64,000 nt of DNA from Gracilaria gracilis. Lineage: Eukaryota > Rhodophyta > Florideophyceae > Gracilariales > Gracilariaceae. Position numbers and translations under genes: made by a program. The notes under the pieces are model-generated. The model had not been told where the DNA came from. It was given only the letters and a program-made list of their open reading frames with translations, and searched no databases. The DNA is taken from positions 744,001 to 808,000 of the forward strand of contig JARGSG010000218.1 of NCBI GenBank assembly GCA_030374805.1, given 5' to 3'. This document shows, piece after piece, positions 20,948 to 30,480 of this stretch; positions within the stretch are counted from its first letter, which is position 1, and every line of letters begins with the position of its first letter.

Positions 20948-21345
20948 TTAAATAGATGAGGTAAAAAGAAAGGTGTGGGAATTTATGAATCTCATCTGAC
21001 GAAAAAAATGGCTCTCCTGTAATTTTAGTCTTTCAATTGGTGCTCAATGGCCTGCAAGTCATACAATATAGTCTGGTTCATTGCTTTCATTTATTCATTC
21101 TTCTAGCTCATTTTTTTCATCAATAAAAAGTTGAAGACATGACCATGGCTCTGTTTTCCTCAAGAAAGAAACAGGCTGCGGGCGACACTGAACTCATATG
21201 CAAATCCTTAATTCCTTCCCGGTGCTTTTCCGAAATGTAGACTGCAAGTCATGTGGGTACAAAAAAGCATTCCAGCTTCGTAATTGCTCCACTTTTAGCC
21301 TGAGTCACACGAATTCAGTTCGCATTAACACGTAGCGTTTCAAGA
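20177..21345. promoter_or_regulatory. Divergent promoter region between two zinc-finger genes, with inverted upstream repeats
   Basis: The ~370 bases upstream of copy B (20177-20545) are present again as an inverted copy upstream of copy C (about 20985-21345), and once more upstream of copy A (1494-1870). Shared words include TGACTTGCAGTC, CATATGAGTTCAGTGTC and GCAGAGCCATG...ATGTCTTCAACTTTT. The central part (20546-20984) holds the empty piggyBac target and no gene. Retention of ~370 bp in three copies could reflect shared regulation or simply recent duplication. Confidence 0.5.
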
Positions 21346-21978
21346 ATGTCTCGAGAAAGTTCTCCATATCGCGATGGCGACGCACGAGGCAACTACAACA
21401 AAGGTTTCAACAAGCTTCGCCTGAAGAACGAAGACGAAGATCCCCACAGACGATACAGGCGTGCAATGGTTGAATTCGGTATGGACCCGGATATGGGGCA
21501 CGAATTTGACCCTGTACTTGATGAAAACGACGACTTTGTGTTTGGTTACACAGCGCCTCCTCCTTCCCCGGTCGGAGAAGCTGCAGGCAGAAGCAAGGCG
21601 TCATCTGCAGCGGGGAGCAGCGCAGGTGGCGGCAGAAGCACTGCTTCTCTTTCCGTGCAGCCAGCCGTGAAGAAAGGGCGCAAGGAAGGCAAGCGGGAAA
21701 GGAAAAGAAGCGGTGAGAGGGCGGGGAATTTTACGTGTGGCAAGTGCGGAAACATGTACAGCAGCCGGAGCAGCTTGAAGAGGCATAAACAAGCGATGCA
21801 TAATGGGAAGCAGAGCTGTGCGCAGTGTGGGGAGAAGTTCCCGGACCGATTCAGTCTGGAGCGTCATGTGAGAGTTCGGCACGAGGGGCCTGTCTGCAGG
21901 TATTGCTTAGTAGGGTTCACCCGTCGGGATAACATGGAGGCTCACGTGAGAAAATATCATGGCGGTAGCTCTATATAG
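21346..21978 (+). CDS. C2H2 zinc-finger protein, diverged paralog C
   Basis: 210 aa from ATG 21346. The N-terminal ~70 residues follow copies A and B closely (MSRESSPYRDGDARGNY, HRRYRRAMVE, DPDMG). The linker is Ser/Ala/Gly-rich, then a basic KKGRKEGKRERKRSG patch. The finger part is different: three classical fingers CGKCGNMYSS...H....H, CAQCGEKF...H....H and CRYCLVGF...H....H. So the N-terminal module is kept while the finger array has changed. Orientation is opposite to copy B. Probably a nuclear DNA-binding protein. Confidence 0.8.
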   Translation: MSRESSPYRDGDARGNYNKGFNKLRLKNEDEDPHRRYRRAMVEFGMDPDMGHEFDPVLDENDDFVFGYTAPPPSPVGEAAGRSKASSAAGSSAGGGRSTASLSVQPAVKKGRKEGKRERKRSGERAGNFTCGKCGNMYSSRSSLKRHKQAMHNGKQSCAQCGEKFPDRFSLERHVRVRHEGPVCRYCLVGFTRRDNMEAHVRKYHGGSSI

Positions 21979-22072
21979 GAGCGTTGCGATTGATGACAGT
22001 TTGATGGGGTATCGTGATTTGTTTCAAAGTATATGTTCCTGTATATACGTGTCATGTCTACCCACTAATTAA

Positions 22073-22373
22073 CCCTTTTGAGACGGGAAGCTTATATCTC
22101 CCAATAGACATAAGCTGTCAATATGATTGGGTAAAACACTGTAATACACTAAAGCAATTGGCTTCTAGTTTGCCAAGTGTCAATTTTGCTTATGTCTAGT
22201 AGGATAGACATAAGAAAGTGTGGATTGCAACGTTTTATTGAAGCACTCAGCCCCACGTGTACAAGTTGTTCTACAGCTACATCATGAAGCATTCTGTTTG
22301 AGGTTTTTCCTCAACATCTGGTTGCTTCTTATGTCTGGCTCAGTAGATATAAGAATTTCCCGTATCCAAAGGG
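22073..22373. mobile_element. piggyBac-derived MITE
   Basis: 301 bp beginning CCCTTTTGAGACGGGAAGC and ending CGTATCCAAAGGG, flanked by TTAA at 22069-22072 and 22374-22377. It has no coding capacity. The first ~70 bases align with the left end of piggyBac copy 1 (GAGAC, AGACAT, ATATGATTGGGT), and both sides carry TTATGTCT / AGACATAAG blocks shared with the autonomous copies. It is therefore a non-autonomous relative that the encoded transposase could move. Confidence 0.88.
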
Positions 22374-22448
22374 TTAAATTAAATTTTTGTTTGGAATGTT
22401 TCTTTTCATCTCGCATCCTGAAAACAAAATGTTGTTCAAGCGTCTAAA

Positions 22449-23522
22449 CTATCGGCGGGATGCAAACGGCGTACCCACACTCATCATCTTGTTGTAAGAC
22501 TCCACAAATTGCGCGAAGAAAGCACCCTCATCAGCTCCAAATTTTCGTACAAGAGCGAGCGTTTTGGCATCGTCCAGCAAATGCATATCGCTAGGGAGCT
22601 GGAAGTTCGGTCGGTCTGGAGGCCCCGTCGTGGTGGGCAGATTTCGCTCACGTCTGTCCTGGTACCAGAGCAAGTTTTTAAAGTAGCTGTGCGAAAGCAC
22701 CCGCATTCAAAAAGAAGAAAAAGTTGTCGTGGTCAGCAGCTACAATAGGAATAAACTCTGGCGAGGCGCGGTGAAAACGTACTCATTCTTGAATCGGTTC
22801 GGTTCTGCTACAAACGGTCCTCCGCCGCCAACTCTACCGAGGGTGTGCGCGCCGGATAGCGCAACAATATCCACATCATTGAATCCTCTCGGTACAAACC
22901 TGGCACGAAGTTGGTCCACAGTCTCGGAGGGCGCAGGAAGCGCGCCGCGGGGATCCTCAGTTTCGGCCTGGTCTCTTCCAAGACGAACCTCTATATGTGG
23001 ACCACCGGTGGCCTCCACAGCCTCCGCACCGGCTACAGCGACGACGTCTCCCCAACCTAAGCCGATGGAGGCCTGCATAGGGCGGAGTACATCGACAGCA
23101 CGTTGAAGTCCGAAGTTCTCACCGCGACTGGTTTCGAGACGAATGGAACCGTTGGCACCGCCTTTGCCCGAGACGAGGTCGAAAGTGAAGGAATCGTGGA
23201 AAGCAAGACGCAGTAATGTGGCTGCCATGGTTGGATCAGACTTGATTGCTGCGCGCACAGCTTTGCGGAGGGCTTGTGCTTGGGCTTCGCGCGTTGCGGG
23301 CGGAGACGATGTTTGCGGAAGAGTGGTCACGGCACGGGTTGCTTCCGGGAGGAAGGAGATGGAAATGGTGGACAGAGCGGCCAGCGTGAAGGAGCGGCGT
23401 GAGATTGGGGCTGCGGACATTCGGGGATGGTTCGAAGCTGGTGCGAGAGGATTGGCACATGTCTTGAAAACGGGTTTGGGTTTGTGGGCGGGAAAAGAGG
23501 CTGGTAGAATGAAGGCGAACAT
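22449..23522 (-). CDS. Class I heme peroxidase (ascorbate-peroxidase-like), thylakoid-lumen type
   Basis: Two exons: 23522-22783 and 22686-22449, with a 96-nt intron (22687-22782; GTACG donor, CACAG acceptor) that joins RFKN to YFKNLLW in frame. The distal site is LLRLAFHDSF (Arg and His kept, Phe where ascorbate peroxidase has Trp) and the proximal site is IVALSGAHTLGR, so heme binding is plausible. I chose ATG 23520-23522 (MFAFILP), the best chloroplast-type leader; the frame is open upstream to 23633. A twin-arginine motif SRRSFTLAAL with a hydrophobic core and ARA-like cleavage region follows, as in Tat-routed lumen proteins such as TL29. It would remove H2O2 in the lumen. About 325 aa. 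Confidence 0.85.
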
Positions 23523-23639
23523 TGTGGTGGAAGTTGCGGTGGACCGCGGATGGTGAGGGCGTCGGTGAGAATCGGGAGAGAAGTTATGGGCACCGTGGTG
23601 GGGAAGGCTGGAAATCGAAGAGAATGAGGACAAATGAGA

Positions 23640-24691
23640 TCTGTGTGATCTGAAGATATCATGTCAACTTTCAACGCTATCAGGGTTTGTAAGCAGATAC
23701 TTATCTCATAATTGACCAATTGGAGCAAACATTTCTGGCTTTGCGAAAAAATCTCCCTAATGCTCAAAGGGCTGACGAATCACTTGCCGTGAAAAACAAT
23801 GGTTGAATGGAAGATCGGGTTTTATTGGAGCGTACGGGAACACGTCGAATATGTGTCAACGTGTATCGGTTATGCGCATGGGACACGCATTTGCATGCAA
23901 CGAGTACACGTACTTGAATGCAAAAATTCAAAGGTCTCGGAATTGTACAAGCGGAATTTCCTAAATTGATGGCAGCTACAGTATTATCCGAAGCGTTTGC
24001 CAATCAAAATCTGTTTATCGACTATTTGCGCCAACTTTCAAAATGTGGATGAAAGTTAGACGCAAGTGTTACAAATGTATAATATTTTCAGAATTTCTAT
24101 GTCCCGAGCGGAGTGCTCACCATGGTAGCATGACGTTAGCAATGCTATATCTCCACAGTCTCCAGTTGAGCGCATACTACCAAAAACAAATCGGAGCGTC
24201 GCGAGTGAGGCGTATGTGCTCGCCCTATCAGTAGTGCTCGTAACGTCCATTTCTTTTCTCTACTTCTTGCTTGTCAGATATTCGCCAGTAACCACCGTTC
24301 TTGTAATTAGCAACACAAAGCACTTCCAAGTAGTATTACCACTCTTTTATGTCCACAACATCGCTTCCTAACCCTTCTCCACAAATTTAATGTGATCAGC
24401 ATGCCTCCTCCGTGACACGAGAGCTGATACACGTACCATGTCCATATTGTATAGCTCACATGGTTCTAACAAAACGTCTTGTCCAATGCTTCACTGCTCT
24501 CAAGTAGAGTGTAATTCAAACAACTGTCGCAAACTTTCTTACAAACACCGAGCCCAGTATCGGTTTCGGAAACGAACATTTACAAAGAAGCGCTTCGAAA
24601 ACGTTTATATCTTTCAGATGAACCGTTGTGAACCCAAGGCAGCTCGTTCGTGGCGGCCTTTCCTATTCTTCGCTTCACTCTTCCTTCCGTA
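23640..24691. other. Intergenic region between divergent genes
   Basis: About 1.05 kb separating the start of the peroxidase gene (minus) from the membrane-protein gene (plus). It should contain both promoters. I see no gene, clear RNA or repeat. Confidence 0.5.
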
Positions 24692-25816
24692 ATGGTATTT
24701 ATTCCATTCACAGCTCTGCAGACAAGTTTAGTTGTCACCATTTTCGTCATTCTGGCAGAATTGATGGCCGCTTCCGTTTTCTACGCCTTCCTTCGTGTTT
24801 TCGAAACGCGCTTACTTCGAAAAGGTGCTTCAGTTTCTCTTCATCGCCACCGGCGACGATTCAAAATCATCGCAATCGCATTGATGTTATCTTTTGTGGG
24901 TTTGGAATTTTTCTATTCACTGTCTTCCAGTACACAGTTCAGAAAGCAGTTTGGGTCCCAACCTTGCGTATCTTTGATACCACAATCGGAAAACGTTGAA
25001 CAAGCCGAAGTCGAGGATCGTGATACTGAGGCGGACGTGATTACGTTCAGTTGTCTCACATTGAATGGAACAACAGGCAGTCAGGCTGTTGGAAATTTCA
25101 GTTTGGTTTCATCACACGTATCTTGTTCGGCTGAGCCTTTGTACAGTTTTAAAATTTCCGAACGAGTGACAAGAGTCAGACCAAATGATATGAAGCAATG
25201 TCGACAAACCCCTCTTGCAAGACCCCCATTTATGCCGCCATTGGATACGAACGCAGCACAAGAATTCGAAACCGTATGTGTCTTTTATGATTTGGAAGAT
25301 GATATGTTGTTTCTACGAACGAGCACTGATGCCGAGGATGACGAAGGGGAGGCCGAGTTTTTGCCAACTAGGTTGTCTTTCAACGCATCTTCATCTTTCT
25401 TATCCGAGGTTGCAGAACGTTTGTTGGACACGTATTTATCTGGAGCAAGTGTAGATGACTTCCTCTTTAGAAGGACAATGATTACCAAGATCGTTCGCAG
25501 AAGCTGCAGAACTGAGATTGGACAGAAAGAAGGTACCGATGTTCCTGTGTATGTGATTGCAGCTTTCGCAACAATCGGGGTTGCCGTACTCTTTAATTTT
25601 GTGTGGGCTTTGTGGGTTAGTTGGAAATGGGAACTTGTCGATCTGAGTGATCCATTTTTGTGGACTGAGAATTACGAGGGCCGTTTTCAATCGAACAGAG
25701 TCAGAGTCGAAATGAGCCAAGAAGATGGCAAACTGTTTGCTTCTGATATTTCAATGGCTCCACTGACAACATGGACACCACCAGTGGAAAACATGATTCA
25801 GCCTGATCTTTTGTGA
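24692..25816 (+). CDS. Predicted three-span membrane protein of unknown function
   Basis: 374 aa from ATG 24692 (MVFIPFTALQ); the frame is open upstream to a GTG at 24650 but without ATG. Two hydrophobic segments lie near the N-terminus (about residues 8-32 and 58-75) separated by an Arg/His-rich loop (RHRRRFK). A ~215-residue hydrophilic, acidic domain with several Cys follows, then a third span near residue 300 (VYVIAAFATIGVAVLFNFVWALW) and a ~55-residue tail. This looks like a surface or organelle membrane protein with a large soluble loop. No family recognised. No introns. Confidence 0.7.
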   Translation: MVFIPFTALQTSLVVTIFVILAELMAASVFYAFLRVFETRLLRKGASVSLHRHRRRFKIIAIALMLSFVGLEFFYSLSSSTQFRKQFGSQPCVSLIPQSENVEQAEVEDRDTEADVITFSCLTLNGTTGSQAVGNFSLVSSHVSCSAEPLYSFKISERVTRVRPNDMKQCRQTPLARPPFMPPLDTNAAQEFETVCVFYDLEDDMLFLRTSTDAEDDEGEAEFLPTRLSFNASSSFLSEVAERLLDTYLSGASVDDFLFRRTMITKIVRRSCRTEIGQKEGTDVPVYVIAAFATIGVAVLFNFVWALWVSWKWELVDLSDPFLWTENYEGRFQSNRVRVEMSQEDGKLFASDISMAPLTTWTPPVENMIQPDLL

Positions 25817-26060
25817 TGTATATATCTATGTTTAGTTTAATTCAAGATCAAAACACAGGATTTCTTGCTCTCAACAACATTCTGGAGGTATTCTTTTAAG
25901 TAGAGTATAATTATAATATATTGGCGAATGAAATTATTCCTTTTGCCTCCATACAAATGAGGATGCCGGTGATGCTATTTGCCTTGGAGAATCAAAGTCA
26001 TACGGCACACATTGTATAGGTATGAAAGAGCATCTGTAGTTAATCGGAGAGAAATGAGGC

Positions 26061-26140
26061 AGAGCCGCGGATTGAACCCCAATCTTCGTGCTCACAAAAA
26101 GCACACGAAATCGTTTGTCGATTGAGCTGCTGTCGCTCAC
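26061..26140 (-). other. tRNA-like sequence with A/B box resemblance
   Basis: On the minus strand AGCTCAATCGAC resembles a pol III A box and GGTTCAATCC fits the B box. Between them TTCGTG...CACGAA can pair as an anticodon-like stem. Acceptor and D stems do not pair well, so this is at best a decayed or tRNA-derived (SINE-like) sequence. Confidence 0.25.
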
Positions 26141-26962
26141 CTAGTGTGACCGGAGCCACGGCATCATGGGAGGTTTATCTGTATTCCATCTTGGTGCACT
26201 GACAGCACCATTCTATCAAATAATAAGCTATATCACCTCATCGAGGAGCATTGGACCATTGTGTGGCACATCATCAAGTATTAATATTAAAGCACACTAT
26301 TCTAGAGAAATAAGTGGTGAGCCTGACCTCAATTTCCCATTTTCCCGAACGTTTTCGTTCGTTGTTGGTGTCATGGATGCGTTTCTCCGCCTGGGAGTTA
26401 CAAATCGCGACGTGTCTCTTCTGACATACCCTTTGGTCACGATTTTGGACATCAAGCGTCCGAATTGTTGTAGGAAGGCCCTCAAGAGGCTCTCAAGAGG
26501 CTGATTAAACGTGACCAATTCCTCTTCCAAATTGACGACGAGGGCCGTGTGTTGGTCTCGATGTTGAGGGCCTACCAACGTACAAATATGGCGATAGGGC
26601 AATCCCCTTTTCACAACTAAAACCCCATAAAACAGAACCTGAGCCAATGATAATTCTGAATGACAGCTCACCAAAGGGGCGACAGAATTCTTTGGGACAA
26701 CAGGTTCCATGTGAAGCAACAATGGTCATCAAGAAACGAGAGCTCAAGACTGCTTCATGTCCCAAAGCGTGGAAATATTTTCTCCCCATCAAAGGCCTGT
26801 GCAATTTAAAAATTTCTTCATGATAAAAGAGCACTTCAGAGAAACAGAAACGGAGTAACTTCTCCGACCCATCTTGGCCTCATTTGCACATTCTCCTACG
26901 TCTATTGTCGTTGAAATCTTTCGCAACCATTGTCGCATCTGTTAGATGAACCACTGAGAGAT

Positions 26963-27475
26963 ATGATTCTTCTCGGTATAGCCTTTGCAGTTCTGGTCTC
27001 TTTTTGCCAGGTCATAGCACTCGTTGCGGTGTGTGGCGAGAATGGCTTGTGCCTTATGAACAGCGGGCATCAAATCTTTTGCGACGGCCTGCAAAACGCA
27101 GAGGGTAAGGTTTTGCTCTTGGACCAGCACACAGAATCTGTGTTCTCAATCAGAAGCGTATGGCATGAGCGAGCTTCCGAAAGGGGCGTTAAAATGGAAT
27201 TACATCGCTTGCCGAAGAATTCAAGAATCCAAGTTCTGGGGAAAGGAAACAGGAATAGTATTCAGCAGGTGCTGTGCAATCTCTCTCCGGTTTTTCCGAA
27301 GTCCCCTGTCGCTCCGGATTCTGGGACGCTAACGTTTCCCCCTCTTTCGCAGTTGCCACTCTGTATTTACCGAAATTTCTGTCCATTTGGTCGAGGTTTC
27401 AATTGTTTTTGCAACCAACCCTGCAGAGGATTATGTAATTCTACCAATGGAATCGATGATATCGAGGTGAACTAA
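26963..27475 (+). CDS. Predicted small secreted Cys-rich protein
   Basis: 170 aa from ATG 26963-26965; the N-terminus MILLGIAFAVLVSFCQVIAL is a strong signal peptide. The mature part has about twelve Cys, clustered at CGENGLC, DGL near the start and FCPFGRGFNCFCNQPCRGLC near the end, a pattern of small secreted disulfide proteins. No family is recognised. The region between 25817 and 26962 otherwise shows no gene I can support. Confidence 0.5.
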   Translation: MILLGIAFAVLVSFCQVIALVAVCGENGLCLMNSGHQIFCDGLQNAEGKVLLLDQHTESVFSIRSVWHERASERGVKMELHRLPKNSRIQVLGKGNRNSIQQVLCNLSPVFPKSPVAPDSGTLTFPPLSQLPLCIYRNFCPFGRGFNCFCNQPCRGLCNSTNGIDDIEVN

Positions 27476-28677
27476 CACCACCCTTTGGTATAACGGAATT
27501 CCACGGTCCGGTATTATATACCAGACGGTGAGTATGTTATATCAGCGCTTCGAGAAGCTGGGTTCTCGTAAGAAATGGTCCCAAAGCTCCTTTGTAAACA
27601 GCTGAGGTTTCTAATTATTTCAAAAGTTTTGGAATTTTGCTACAAATATTTTTGCTTGAGATTTGTAATTGAGAGAAGTCTTTTGAAATATAAATAAAGA
27701 AAAATCTTTGTGTTTTAGTCTTTGCATTTAAAAAGTTTAATATTTGTTCTACAAATAAGCTTTAATTGACGGTACCAAATATTTGGGCCGCAGGCAAATC
27801 TACGCACCGTAGGCTATGTAAAATCGCTCACATAGAACCTCCACGTCTATGCAGCCGTTCTTCCCAGAACCTCCACTTTAGAAGGGAGGTTCCCCAAGTC
27901 CCTCGTGCCTATTTCAAGCGTGCCAAGTTGCGGAGCTCCCATTACGAAGAAACTTAATGGTGCCGCATCCCTCGTAATTTCAGCCGCCCCTTGAGCAGCG
28001 TTAATACTCCGCCGTTTTTTTGCCGCCTCTCCCAGACTTTGCGCGCCTTTTTTTGTATCCGGTTGGCGCTAAAACGCAATTTGTACAGCGACGAAAACGA
28101 TCCAGACGCTTAATATCATCTAATACACAAAATTCCACCTGTTTGGTTTCATCTGTTTCGTTTTGTTTTCGGTTGCACCACCAATCGTTTCTTTTTGCAA
28201 CAAGAAAACGATTACAGTTTACGCTGAAGAAGATTCTTCAGTACAATATCCTTCCCAAAACTTTCTGAATACACTGATTTGCAACTTCATGGATCGTGGA
28301 AATGGATATTCGGGTGATGAAGTATATGACAATTTCCTGCCTCGGAAAACTGTGGAATAGCTCAAGCAGTCTACCGATTCTAGCACCCATGCTCTCACAT
28401 CTTCCGAAAATCGCAATATGCGATCTACGTTGAAAGCAGTCTCTACCTTTCTCCGCTCGGTTGGAGAAAAACTTCGATCATTTTTCCTTGTACGGACCTT
28501 GAGAGTGTGCGTAAGCTCAAAGGTTTATGGTATTATTTAATTGCCGAACGAAGTGCTGCAACAGATACGACGAGAAACGTGAGACCTACGTTGAACTCTT
28601 TATCTAAGAAGAAAAATTAGTTTTGTAACATCATCATGGACGCTGGCATATAAAAATTTGAGCCAAAGGACGGCGTA
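27476..28677. other. AT-rich intergenic region
   Basis: No convincing gene. A short inverted repeat (CCTCCACTTT...GAAGGGAGG) lies near 27870-27892. AT-rich runs at 27600-27770 include AATAAAG on the plus strand. Confidence 0.4.
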
Positions 28678-29310
28678 GTGCTTATAACTGCAGAAACGGG
28701 GTGCACGCTGGCTGCAAACGCAGGTGTTTATGACGCACAGTCGCGCCAATCTCAACTCCAGATACTGGAACGCTACAAAAGGGCCTTTATCTACAAATTG
28801 TACTTGAGTCCAAATGATAAGAAGACATTTGTGGTCCCGGTGAGCATCAGTAGCCAACACAGGGGCCTTTTTGTGGCGAAGCATGTAGATGAGGAGAACT
28901 GGCGTGTGTTTTGGGGTGACAGCTTGCGTTTCAACATCCCTGATAAGTGTCGGGATCTTATTATTGCAGTGATCAACTACTGTCATCCGGGAAAGAGGAC
29001 CTGCACTCACGAGACGCAAAACTGCATGCTAGATGTTCTCGGATATTGAGTGCAGAAGGACTTGCATAGCTGCGGTGCCTACGTGATATGTGCGATGTCT
29101 ACCTTCGCCCGCACTCTCGGAGTCATGCCGAACCTCCGTTACATGCCCGGTCATGCTCTTGATCTGACGGAGCAGTATAGAATGGGCATGTGTGGAGGCG
29201 CGCGTGAACATGGTGATGCACGTATCCCATCTGTTGCCCGTATCGAACGAGAGGGCAGTCTCCCAGATAGACAAGGAGCGGCGGGAGGGTATATAAGCCG
29301 CCCGCCATGA
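28678..29310 (+). pseudogene. Ulp1/SENP-type cysteine protease (C48), MULE-associated
   Basis: The protein frame shows the C48 order: LFVAKHVDEENWRVFWGDSL (His ... Trp ... Asp region), then, after an in-frame TGA at 29047-29049, VQKDLHSCGAYVICAM with the Gln oxyanion residue and the catalytic Cys in SCG. No ATG start is apparent, so the 5' end is uncertain. Ulp1-type proteases are known passengers of MULE transposons (Kaonashi type in plants), and MULE transposase remains lie 1.2 kb downstream. The stop codon marks it as broken. Confidence 0.65.
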
Positions 29311-29377
29311 CAAACACGTGGCAAAAGGGAAAGAGTCTTCCAAACAAAAGCAGACTGCACCTCAATTAGGGGAGGCT

Positions 29378-29779
29378 ATGGTGAGAGGCTCTTGGGAAAG
29401 AGGAGAAAATGAGGTCTGTCGCCGTGATGAGAGAGATGTTGAGGGGTGTGGGGACGATACGGCGTCAGATAATGTTGTTCCAGCCCAGGGTAACAAGGAG
29501 AGAGGCTGTGTTGGAGGAAAACCATCAAGAAATCAATCGGAGGAGGTCTCTGGAGAAGAAAATGATCAGAGCCCGAACCAATGGAGGGTAGTTGACTTGC
29601 CTAAGTATATGCATGAACTCTGTATATGTGAAGGGTATCAGTATGGGGTTCAGTACTGTAAGAGGTTGAGGAGATCTAAGAAGTTCGGCATCAACATCCG
29701 TTTCAGATGTCTGAAGCACAAACGCGCAGCCCCAAGGCACTGCATGCAAAGCCACATTCATGGCAAAAGCACTGCGTGA
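29378..29779 (+). CDS. Hypothetical protein in the MULE region
   Basis: 133 aa from ATG 29378. The N-terminal half is polar and Glu/Arg-rich; the C-terminal half (CICEGYQYG, YCKRLRRSKKFG, FRCLKH, RHCMQSHIHG) has Cys and His spaced in a way reminiscent of the FLYWCH/FAR1 zinc domains found in MULE proteins. That likeness is weak. It may be a separated N-terminal piece of the transposase. The stretch to 30480 holds no other recognisable gene. Confidence 0.3.
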   Translation: MVRGSWERGENEVCRRDERDVEGCGDDTASDNVVPAQGNKERGCVGGKPSRNQSEEVSGEENDQSPNQWRVVDLPKYMHELCICEGYQYGVQYCKRLRRSKKFGINIRFRCLKHKRAAPRHCMQSHIHGKSTA

Positions 29780-30480
29780 CGAAACGGGATGGTTATTGAC
29801 AGGGAAGAATGTGCACAACCACTAACGTCTCGGTCGCGGGGAGCGAGGTGGGGCGAAGCGTAGGAGTGAGATCATCAAAAGAGCGATCAGCAAGAATGCA
29901 CAGGGCTACATGCGAATTCCGTACATCAACTTTATCCCTGAACCAGCTGGGAGAAGAAGCAACTCTGGAGAGGAATCTGATAAAGAACACTTCATCGACT
30001 GCTTGCCGTCGCGCCCGTCTGGAAGCTTCCATTATCCTCATGCGATGCGGGAAGACGGAGAGTACATGCGTAGCCGTTCATGTGAGGCATCGCCCATGCC
30101 TCGCAAGGGTGTAAGGAGAGCCGTCAGTGCACCGCGGACATCATCTGTAAAATGATGATAGTAGCGGAGGGCCCCCGGACTGGGAGGTAGTTCATCCTCC
30201 ACAGTCCGCATCGCGTGGTAACTTAAGCTCGCACGACAGCTCCGTTATCGACGTGACGGATATAGTAAGAAGGGAAACGGCCACCACCGGTGTCCATCGC
30301 ATGTCCATCTGGCGATAAATACGATGGATTACAAATGGACGACACGGAGGTTAGTGCTGATGCGGCTGTCGCAGATTGTATCGGATCTAATGCTTCACGT
30401 ACAAGAAAACCAGGGACAGTAGCGCTTCTAGCGACGAGCATTCGCCTCATGAATGTATTCGCCGCGGATTTGTAGCCTAC

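Noticed and set aside
26061..26140. Functional tRNA gene
   Set aside because: A/B-box-like words and one stem are present, but acceptor and D stems do not pair; kept only as a low-confidence tRNA-like sequence.
26297..26834. Overlapping minus-strand open frames of 110-140 codons
   Set aside because: No motif, no codon pattern distinct from the other frames, and two frames compete over the same DNA.
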